Shown: in pieces, positions 55,486 through 64,000 of the stretch | Layout of the letters: each line of letters begins with the position of its first letter | How positions within the stretch are numbered: position 1 is the stretch's first letter | Assembly (NCBI RefSeq): GCF_020510705.1 | Contig: NZ_CP075184.1 | Span: forward strand, 4,288,501-4,352,500 | Direction of reading: 5' to 3' | DNA length: 64,000 nt | Source of the DNA: Acidovorax radicis | GTDB lineage: Bacteria > Pseudomonadota > Gammaproteobacteria > Burkholderiales > Burkholderiaceae_C | Translations under genes and position numbers: made by a program | Notes under the pieces: generated by a model | Seen by the model: only the letters and a program-made list of their open reading frames with translations | Told to the model about the DNA's origin: nothing | The model's database searches: none

Positions 55486-57291
55486 TCAGCCAGCCGCAGT
55501 GCCCTGCGCAAAGCGCCGCTCCGCGTCGTAGGGGAACACATCGAGCATCTGGCCAGCCTGGATGCGCTCTTTGTGCGACTGCCAGAACGCAGCGTCGAGC
55601 AGATCGGCGTGGTGCTGCATGAACACCTCGCGCACGGCATCGTTGCCGAGCAGGAAGGGGCCAAAGGTTTCGGGGAACACATCGCGCGGGCCCACGCTGT
55701 ACCAGACCTCGCCGCTCATCTCTTCTTCTTCGTTGCGCGGCGTGGGCACGCGGCGGAAGTTGCAGTCGGTGAGGTATTCGATCTCGTCGTAGTCGTAGAA
55801 CACCACCTTGCCGTTGCGCGTGACGCCGAAGTTCTTCCAGAGCATGTCGCCGGGAAAGATGTTGGCGGCCACGAGGTCCTTGATGGCGTTGCCGTATTCG
55901 ATGACGCTGTGCTCCATCTGCTGGCGCGCGCGCGGGTCTGACAGGCCGGTGTCGAAGGCTTCCTGCAAATAGATGTTGAGCGGGATCATGCGCCGCTCGA
56001 TGTACAGGTGCTTGATGATGACCTCGGTCTGGCCGTCACCATCGCGGTCACTGATTTCGAGCTGGCTGGGGGCGAATTTTTCGATCTCGGCAATGAGGGC
56101 ATCGTCAAAGCGGTCGCGCGGGAAGGCGACCTCGCTGTACTCCAGCGTGTCGGCCATGCGGCCCACGCGGTCGTGCTGTTTGACGAGCTGGTACTTGGCC
56201 TTGACCTGCTCGCGCGTGGTTTCCTTCTGGTGCGGAAAGTAGTCCTTGATGAGCTTGAAGACGAAAGGAAAGCTCGGTAGGTCAAACACCAGCATCACCA
56301 TGCCCTTGATGCCGGGCGCGATGCGAAACCGGTCGCTGGAGTGCTTCAGGTGGTAGAGAAAGTCGCGGTAGAACAGCGTCTTGCCCTGCTTGGCCAGGCC
56401 CAGGGCGTTGTAGATCTCGGCCCGGGGCTTGCGCGGCATGAGGCTGCGCAAAAACTGCACGCAGGCGCTGGGCACCTCCATGTCCACCATGAAGTAGGCG
56501 CGTGCAAAGCTGAACAGCATCTGCAGGTCGTCTTCGCCGAACAGTGCGGCGTCGATGTAGAGCCTGCCGCTGTCGTCATGCAGGATGGGCAGCGCAAACG
56601 GCACCTCGTGGAAGCCGTTGATGATCTTGCCCACCACGTAGGCGCCCTTGTTGCGAAAGAACAGGCTGGTGAGCACCTGGATCTGGAAGTTGGCGCGCAG
56701 CCGCACCTTGTCGAGCCTGCCACGCATGGCCGCCACCACGCAGGCGGTGTCGCGCGGCAGGTCCGTGAACTCGCGCTGCAGCTGAAAGTTCTCGATGATG
56801 GTCTGGAACGTCTCGTGCAGGTTGTCGCGCGAGGGGTAGTAGGCCCGGTAGGTGGGGCGCGCGGCGGGCTCGTCGTTCTCGATGTACTCCGTGCTGACCG
56901 CAGGCCGCACGAAGATGAAATCGTTGTGGAAATGCGTGCGGTGCAGGATCTTGGTGGTGACCGAATTGAAGAAGGTTTCGGCCAGTTCGGGCCGGTGGTG
57001 GTTGACCAGCAGGCCGATGTAGTGCAGCTTGACCTGGTGCCACACGTCCATGGGCTGCGCGCCCGCGCTGAATTCCTTTTCGAGCCGGCGCACACACTCT
57101 TTCACGCGCAGGTCGTAGAACTCGATGCGCTCGCGCTGCGCCCGCTGCTGGCCGTGCCAGTCAGCGGTTTCAAAGCGGTGTTTTGCCCGCGACGACTCGG
57201 TTCGGAACAACCGGTAGTGCCGGTTGAAGCCGTCCATCATGGCCTTGGCAATGCCGTAAGCCTGGGGAGCGTCAAGCCGCTGCGGAAACAT
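55486..57291 (-). CDS. aceK: Isocitrate dehydrogenase kinase/phosphatase
   Basis: 601 aa, family length. [60 protein letters not shown] includes the ATP-binding and regulatory core; the C-terminal [17 protein letters not shown] has the catalytic acidic set; an N-terminal regulatory half precedes it. AceK phosphorylates isocitrate dehydrogenase, sending isocitrate to the glyoxylate shunt during growth on acetyl-CoA-forming substrates. ATG 57291 ([19 protein letters not shown]). The nearby leucine genes are an obvious acetyl-CoA source. Confidence 0.97.
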   Translation of the reverse strand: MFPQRLDAPQAYGIAKAMMDGFNRHYRLFRTESSRAKHRFETADWHGQQRAQRERIEFYDLRVKECVRRLEKEFSAGAQPMDVWHQVKLHYIGLLVNHHRPELAETFFNSVTTKILHRTHFHNDFIFVRPAVSTEYIENDEPAARPTYRAYYPSRDNLHETFQTIIENFQLQREFTDLPRDTACVVAAMRGRLDKVRLRANFQIQVLTSLFFRNKGAYVVGKIINGFHEVPFALPILHDDSGRLYIDAALFGEDDLQMLFSFARAYFMVDMEVPSACVQFLRSLMPRKPRAEIYNALGLAKQGKTLFYRDFLYHLKHSSDRFRIAPGIKGMVMLVFDLPSFPFVFKLIKDYFPHQKETTREQVKAKYQLVKQHDRVGRMADTLEYSEVAFPRDRFDDALIAEIEKFAPSQLEISDRDGDGQTEVIIKHLYIERRMIPLNIYLQEAFDTGLSDPRARQQMEHSVIEYGNAIKDLVAANIFPGDMLWKNFGVTRNGKVVFYDYDEIEYLTDCNFRRVPTPRNEEEEMSGEVWYSVGPRDVFPETFGPFLLGNDAVREVFMQHHADLLDAAFWQSHKERIQAGQMLDVFPYDAERRFAQGTAAG

Positions 57292-57317
57292 GCTGGTGAG
57301 CGGACGCGCCCGGGGGC

Positions 57318-57977
57318 TCAATCCCGCTTGACGGCGGCGACCCCCGCGACGGCCGCCTTGTACAGTGAATCCAGCCCATCGGTGCTGTCCACGGTCATGT
57401 GCAGATTGTTGATGTGGCCATCCTTCAGGCCGTAGCACCAGCCATGCAGCCGGACCTTCTGGCCGCGGCCCCAGGCGTCCAGCATGACGGTGGTCTGTGC
57501 AAGATTGACCACCTGCTCAATCGCATTGAGCTCGCACAGCACGTCGTGGCGCCACTGCGGGGCAATGGTTGCCAATAGGTCGCGGTGGCGATCACGCACA
57601 TCCTGCACATGGCGAATCCAGTTGTCCGCAAGGCCCACGCGTATGCCCTCAAGTGCCGCAAGCACCCCGCCACAACCATAGTGCCCCACGACCATCAAGT
57701 GCTCGATGCGCAACTGGTCGACCGCATACTGGACTGTGGAGAGGCAGTTCAGGTCCGTGGGCACCACGACATTGGCGATGTTGCGGTGTACGAAAACTTC
57801 GCCAGGCTCCAGGCCGGTGATCTGGTTGGCCGGCACCCGGCTGTCGGAACACCCGATCCACATGTATTTGGGCTTTTGTTGCGCAAGCAACGCCGTGAAG
57901 AATCCGGGCCGCTCTTGCTCCATTCGGGCAGCCCAGGCGCGGTTGTGAACAAACAGGTCGTCGATGGATGAAGGCAT
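57318..57977 (-). CDS. can: Beta-class carbonic anhydrase
   Basis: 219 aa. Zinc ligands and catalytic residues: CSDSR (Cys43, Asp45, Arg47), HYGCGG (His99, Cys102), plus [18 protein letters not shown]. Converts CO2 and bicarbonate. It lies 26 nt upstream of aceK and 33 nt downstream of liuA, on the same strand. Bicarbonate is the co-substrate of methylcrotonyl-CoA carboxylase (liuB/liuD), so co-expression with liuA may support leucine degradation. Confidence 0.97.
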   Translation of the reverse strand: MPSSIDDLFVHNRAWAARMEQERPGFFTALLAQQKPKYMWIGCSDSRVPANQITGLEPGEVFVHRNIANVVVPTDLNCLSTVQYAVDQLRIEHLMVVGHYGCGGVLAALEGIRVGLADNWIRHVQDVRDRHRDLLATIAPQWRHDVLCELNAIEQVVNLAQTTVMLDAWGRGQKVRLHGWCYGLKDGHINNLHMTVDSTDGLDSLYKAAVAGVAAVKRD

Positions 57978-58010
57978 GTTGTCCTCGAAATCAGGGTTGG
58001 GTGGATGGGG

Positions 58011-59201
58011 TCAGCAGGTCTCGGCGAACAGCTCGCGGCCAATCAGCATGCGGCGGATCTCGCTGGTGCCTGCCCCAATTTCATAGAGCTTTGCGTCGCG
58101 CCACAGGCGGCCGAGGGGGTATTCGTTGATGTACCCGTTGCCACCGAAGATCTGCACGCCTTCGCCCGCCATCCATGTGGCCTTCTCGGCGCACCACAGA
58201 ATCACGCTGGCGCAATCTTTGCGCACTTGGCGCACGTGGTCGGTGCCGAGCATGTCGAGGTTCTTGGCCACCGTGTAGGCAAACGAGCGGCCGGCCTGCA
58301 GCACGGTGTACATATCGGCTACCTTGCCCTGGATGAGCTGGAACTCACCAATACTCTGGCCGAACTGTTTGCGGTCGTGAATGTATGGGATCACGTTGTC
58401 CATGACGGACTGCATGATGCCCAGCGGGCCGCCGGTGAGCACAGCACGCTCATAGTCCAGCCCGCTCATCAGCACTTTGGCCCCTTGGTTGAGGCCGCCC
58501 AATATGTTGGCCTCAGATACTTCGACGTTGTTGAACACCAACTCGCCCGTGTGGCTGCCACGCATACCCAATTTGTCGAGCTTTTGTGCAACGCTGAAAC
58601 CCGCCATGCCTTTTTCGATCAGGAACGCCGTGACGCCACGCGCACCCAGCTCGGGTTCGGTCTTGGCGTACACCACCAACGTGTCGGCATCGGGGCCGTT
58701 GGTGATCCACATCTTGCTGCCATTGAGCAAGTAGTAGCCACCCTTGTCCTCGGCCTTGAGCTTCATGCTGATCACGTCCGATCCCGCACCGGGTTCGCTC
58801 ATGGCCAGCGCGCCCACATGCTCGCCACTGATGAGCTTGGGCAGGTACTTGGTTTTTTGCGCTTCACTGCCGTTGCGGTTGATCTGGTTCACGCACAGGT
58901 TACTGTGCGCACCGTAGGAAAGCCCGACGGACGCGCTGGCGCGGGAGATTTCCTCCATGGCCACCATATGGGCCAGATAGCCCATGGCCGCACCACCGTA
59001 TTGCTCGGACACCGTGATGCCCAGCACGCCCAAATCGCCCATCTTTCGCCACAGATCCATCGGAAACTGGTCGTTATGGTCGATGTCAGCGGCACGTGGC
59101 GCAATTTCGGCTTGGGCGAAATCACGCACCGCATCGCGCAAGGCGTCGATGTCTTCGCCCAGCTGGAAGTTCAGGCCGGGAAGATTGCCGGGAATGCTCA
59201 T
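58011..59201 (-). CDS. liuA: Isovaleryl-CoA dehydrogenase
   Basis: 396 aa. Strong isovaleryl-CoA dehydrogenase features: [114 protein letters not shown] with the catalytic Glu in the IVD position, and [38 protein letters not shown] enzyme; converts isovaleryl-CoA to 3-methylcrotonyl-CoA. ATG 59201 has AAGGAG upstream. It stands 15 kb from the other liu genes, behind the thioesterase gene and the LiuR palindromes. Confidence 0.96.
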   Translation of the reverse strand: MSIPGNLPGLNFQLGEDIDALRDAVRDFAQAEIAPRAADIDHNDQFPMDLWRKMGDLGVLGITVSEQYGGAAMGYLAHMVAMEEISRASASVGLSYGAHSNLCVNQINRNGSEAQKTKYLPKLISGEHVGALAMSEPGAGSDVISMKLKAEDKGGYYLLNGSKMWITNGPDADTLVVYAKTEPELGARGVTAFLIEKGMAGFSVAQKLDKLGMRGSHTGELVFNNVEVSEANILGGLNQGAKVLMSGLDYERAVLTGGPLGIMQSVMDNVIPYIHDRKQFGQSIGEFQLIQGKVADMYTVLQAGRSFAYTVAKNLDMLGTDHVRQVRKDCASVILWCAEKATWMAGEGVQIFGGNGYINEYPLGRLWRDAKLYEIGAGTSEIRRMLIGRELFAETC

Positions 59202-59239
59202 GGGTGTCTCCTTAAAATCTACAAACAAAGGTGGCTTGT

Positions 59240-59692
59240 TCAGCCTTGAATGTTGTCCCGCCCGGTCACCGCCATGAGAGTGCAGCCCATCGTGGCGACC
59301 AGTTTCTCTTGCAGATGATCCAGGGCAAATGCCCGGCCCTCGCACACCGTGATGGTGCGCCCGGGCTTGAGTACGCGGCCTTCCATACGAAAGCGCTCGC
59401 CGCGGGCCGGCGCAAGCAGATTGATCTTGAATTCAATGGTCAATACTGCGGCGTCCTCGCCCATCAATGTAAAGCCCGCGTACCCACAGGCAGAATCCAG
59501 CGCCGCAGCTACGATGCCAGCGTGCAAGAAGCCATGTTGCTGCGTCAACCCAGGCGCCCAATCCATTTCGATATCCACAGCGCCCGGCGCGATCTGGCCC
59601 AGGCGCGCACCCATCGTGTGCATAGCGCCTTGGCGATCGAAACTGCTTCGCACGCGGTCAGCGTAGCGCGGGTTACGCGGCTCAAAAGACAT
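59240..59692 (-). CDS. PaaI-family hotdog thioesterase
   Basis: 150 aa hotdog fold: [48 protein letters not shown] (HGG-like QQHGFLHAG catalytic loop), then [33 protein letters not shown]. Hydrolyses acyl-CoA thioesters, probably overflow acyl-CoAs of this pathway. ATG 59692 follows the palindrome at 59712-59737. It precedes liuA by 38 nt and is presumably transcribed with it. Confidence 0.92.
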   Translation of the reverse strand: MSFEPRNPRYADRVRSSFDRQGAMHTMGARLGQIAPGAVDIEMDWAPGLTQQHGFLHAGIVAAALDSACGYAGFTLMGEDAAVLTIEFKINLLAPARGERFRMEGRVLKPGRTITVCEGRAFALDHLQEKLVATMGCTLMAVTGRDNIQG

Positions 59693-59711
59693 GGTGGTCA
59701 CGGGTCCGAGC

Positions 59712-59737
59712 AATTGACGTTTACGTAAACGTCAATT
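59712..59737. promoter_or_regulatory. LiuR-type operator 1
   Basis: Perfect 26-bp palindrome, half-site AATTGACGTTTAC, centred at 59724/59725, 20 bp upstream of the thioesterase ATG and touching the liuR stop codon. It shares the half-site core TGACGTTnACG with operator 2. Confidence 0.8.
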
Positions 59738-60140
59738 ATGAATCATTTTTTGGATGTTCGGCTTTCAGCAAGAGGTTGCGCGCATCCTTCTCGTGTTCTC
59801 GGACCTCCTCGAGATTGGCCTGCAGATCGTTCAACTGCGCTTCGAGCTGTTTTCGGTGGAGAGCAAGCACATCGAGAAATTTGCGCAGTTGTACGCCGGT
59901 ATCCCGGGGGCTGTCATACAGATCAATGATCTCTTTGGCCTCCGTCAGCGATAGCCCCAACCGCTTCGCGCGAAGCGTCAGGCGCAAGCGCGTTCGGTCA
60001 CGTGGGCTGTACACCCGGTTTCGACCTGCAGCGCCTGTGCGCTCCGGCTGCAGCAAGCCCATATCTTCGTAAAAACGAATCGCCCGGGTCGTGAGATCAA
60101 ACTCTTTGGCAAGGTCGCTGATGGTGTATGTGGTGGCCAT
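59736..60140 (-). CDS. liuR: MerR-family regulator of leucine/isovalerate degradation
   Basis: 134 aa. N-terminal MerR winged helix (TYTISDLAKEFDLTTRAIRFYEDMGLLQPERTGAAGRNRVYSPRDRTRLRLTLRAKRLGLSLTEAKEIIDLYDS) and a C-terminal dimerisation coiled coil (LALHRKQLEAQLNDLQANLEEVREHEKDARNLLL) with no metal-binding Cys, as in LiuR. Located next to liuA and flanked by two long palindromes, which fits a LiuR repressor that also controls its own gene. ATG 60140 starts the conserved helix-turn-helix. Confidence 0.92.
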   Translation of the reverse strand: MATTYTISDLAKEFDLTTRAIRFYEDMGLLQPERTGAAGRNRVYSPRDRTRLRLTLRAKRLGLSLTEAKEIIDLYDSPRDTGVQLRKFLDVLALHRKQLEAQLNDLQANLEEVREHEKDARNLLLKAEHPKNDS

Positions 60141-60217
60141 GGTCTTTGTATTGTCCGACAGGCCTTTGACACAGGAGACACCCGCAGAGCGAGTGATCTT
60201 CAAACGGACCAGGCACA

Positions 60218-60243
60218 TGACGTTAACGTTAACGTTAACGTCA
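60218..60243. promoter_or_regulatory. LiuR-type operator 2 (upstream of liuR)
   Basis: Perfect 26-bp palindrome, half-site TGACGTTAACGTT. It lies 78 bp upstream of the liuR ATG and shares TGACGTTnACG with operator 1, suggesting autoregulation. On the minus strand it is preceded by TTGACG that could be a -35. Confidence 0.8.
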
Positions 60244-60517
60244 ATGCTAACGCATGACGCTACGCTCATGAACCTCTTGGAGCGATTCACCAAATCCCAT
60301 AGAGCGACTGTTTGCTCAGTGAGAGGCGAATTCGTCACCAGCGTTGTAATGCTGATGCGAAGCTGACCAGCCAGGGCGGAGTCGTCCAGTTCACTGCTGG
60401 TCTTTACACAAGGTCGCCGAGTCGTACTCTAGCGTCAGGTGGACCGTCTGGGTCTACCCTTCTGAGAATTTGCGGAGAATTCACTGGACGCTTCAAATTT
60501 CGCCCCCCCAAACGCAA
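60244..60517. other. Gap between liuR operator and rRNA terminator
   Basis: 274 bp with no gene or repeat that I can recognise. Confidence 0.5.
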
Positions 60518-60549
60518 AACCCCCCAGTCCTTTGGAGACTGAGGGGTAT
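60518..60549 (-). terminator. Rho-independent terminator of the rRNA operon
   Basis: On the minus strand CCCCTCAGTC ... GACTGGGGGG forms a stem with one G-U pair, followed by TTTTG. It lies 14 nt beyond the 3' end of 5S rRNA. Confidence 0.88.
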
Positions 60550-60562
60550 TGGGGCTATAAGA

Positions 60563-60676
60563 GCCTGACGATGACCTACTTTCACACGGGAACCCGCACT
60601 ATCATCGGCGCAAAGTCGTTTCACTGTCCTGTTCGGGATGGGAAGGAGTGGTACCAACTTGCTATGGTCATCAGGC
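60563..60676 (-). rRNA. rrf: 5S ribosomal RNA
   Basis: Minus strand begins GCCTGATGACCATAGCAAGT, has CCATCCCGAACAGGACAGTG and ends CGTCAGGC, complementary to the start. About 114 nt; ends approximate by a few bases. Confidence 0.96.
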
Positions 60677-60810
60677 ATAACTTGGTGTCGAACTGCTCTG
60701 AGAGCAGGCCAACGAATTCATAGAGTTTGGAATCAAATTTTTATGTCTTTTGACTGCGTCAACTTGGCATAACAATCTTTGAGCGTCTCACCTGTTGGAG
60801 AGAACGACTA
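60677..60810 (-). other. 23S-5S rRNA spacer
   Basis: AT-rich transcribed spacer without tRNA genes. Confidence 0.7.
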
Positions 60811-60821
60811 TCAAAGTTATA

Positions 60822-60829
<8 letters not shown>
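60811..60829. other. 3' arm of pre-23S rRNA processing stem
   Basis: This 19-nt segment (TCAAAGTTATAGGGTCAAG) is exactly complementary in the transcript to 63693-63711. The two arms bring both ends of 23S together and form the expected RNase III cleavage stem. Confidence 0.8.
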
Positions 60830-63692
<2,863 letters not shown>

Positions 63693-63700
<8 letters not shown>

Positions 63701-63711
63701 TATAACTTTGA
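63693..63711. other. 5' arm of pre-23S rRNA processing stem
   Basis: CTTGACCCTATAACTTTGA on the plus strand, the perfect complement of 60811-60829. Confidence 0.8.
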
Positions 63712-64000
63712 CATCTCTTTCAAGATACCGCCGTCATCTCAAGGACTTGCCAGGTCTTTCACCTGACGCGTTATGCCGTAAACAACTTCAACCCTTTCGA
63801 GTTGTCATCGTATTACTTAAGAATTTCAAACTAGGTTTGAATATTCGTTTTGACGCAATCAAAAATTCTTGTTGCTAGCGGCACGGTCTGCACTAAACCT
63901 TTACGAATGCGCAGTTTCCGCTAGCAACTCTGATTCGACTCTATGAATTTTTAAAGAACAGCCGATTGATCAAATGATATTGATCAACAACAAAGAGGCC
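63701..64000 (-). other. 16S-23S internal transcribed spacer (partial)
   Basis: AT-rich spacer downstream of the usual tRNA position; no tRNA is visible in this part. On the minus strand GTTCTTTAAAAA (63959-63948) is a boxA-like antitermination element typical of beta-proteobacterial rRNA spacers. An 11-bp inverted repeat GTTGCTAGCGG (63871-63881) / CCGCTAGCAAC (63918-63928) forms a stem. Confidence 0.75.

Noticed and set aside
60091..60366. A 91-codon plus-strand frame across the liuR start region
   Set aside because: Antisense to liuR and crossing the palindromic operator; the residues from the palindrome are a TLTLTL-type repeat. No domain or ribosome-binding site.
63871..63928. tRNA gene in the rRNA spacer
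   Set aside because: The 11-bp inverted repeat could suggest an acceptor stem, but no TTCGAA-like T-loop, anticodon arm or CCA end is present; tRNA-Ile/Ala probably lie further right.

Overview
The window looks like a chromosomal segment of a beta-proteobacterium of the Comamonadaceae (Acidovorax-like). The evidence is high GC (about two thirds by eye over most of the length), a beta-type 23S-5S rRNA end with a matching spacer, an Omp32-type porin, a Bug-family periplasmic binding protein, a tandem ~2000-residue UvrA, and many copies of a ~50-60 bp palindromic element. This is inference from gene content; I ran no search.

Layout. 1-4068: partial tlyA, ahcY behind an SAH riboswitch, and prfC. 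4081-10349: a five-gene operon with 4-nt overlaps, lower in GC than its surroundings. It combines an acyltransferase/GT-C fusion, a GtrB-like GT2, a GtrA flippase, a second acyltransferase and an HAD phosphatase, so it looks like a lipid-linked glycan decoration module. 10564-16319: a sugar (probably fructose) ABC importer with an RbsD/FucU mutarotase and ROK regulator, divergent from a PfkB sugar kinase. 16344-21126: NYN-LOTUS protein, orphan Bug binding protein, Lrp/AsnC regulator, YkgJ-like cysteine-cluster protein and a small lipoprotein. 21127-27090: tandem UvrA. 27303-33479: orphan branched-chain-type binding protein, 61-aa membrane protein, MHS transporter, DsbA-type isomerase, DUF1289 protein, YbaK deacylase and porin.

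33827-43168 is a leucine-degradation operon, in transcription order acyl-CoA synthetase, liuB, dinB-like, liuC, DUF4126, liuD, ghrA-like, HMG-CoA lyase, with a divergent AraC regulator. 44522-50243 holds mixed genes: a low-GC HEPN-like orphan, GST, two alpha/beta hydrolases, HAD phosphatase, YchJ, DUF4197 and a DUF421 membrane protein. 50539-60140 holds a second catabolic block: acyl-CoA dehydrogenase, SDR, PNPOx-like, unknown protein, thiolase, aceK, carbonic anhydrase, liuA, thioesterase and liuR. Two perfect 26-bp palindromes flank liuR. 60563-64000 carries 5S and 23S rRNA and part of the spacer; 16S lies beyond the right edge.

How the genes work together. LiuA, LiuBD, LiuC and HMG-CoA lyase, encoded at two loci about 15 kb apart, convert isovaleryl-CoA to acetoacetate and acetyl-CoA; the thiolase can finish the route. 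The carbonic anhydrase between liuA and aceK could supply the bicarbonate that LiuBD needs. AceK connects this acetyl-CoA-producing pathway to control of the glyoxylate shunt.

The most unusual signal is the dispersed palindrome. Nine copies were recognised. Two are read in frame inside conserved enzymes (UvrA, LiuB) and one appears to form the N-terminus of the DUF1289 protein, much as Rickettsia palindromic elements do. A second, unrelated inverted repeat is also read in frame inside UvrA.
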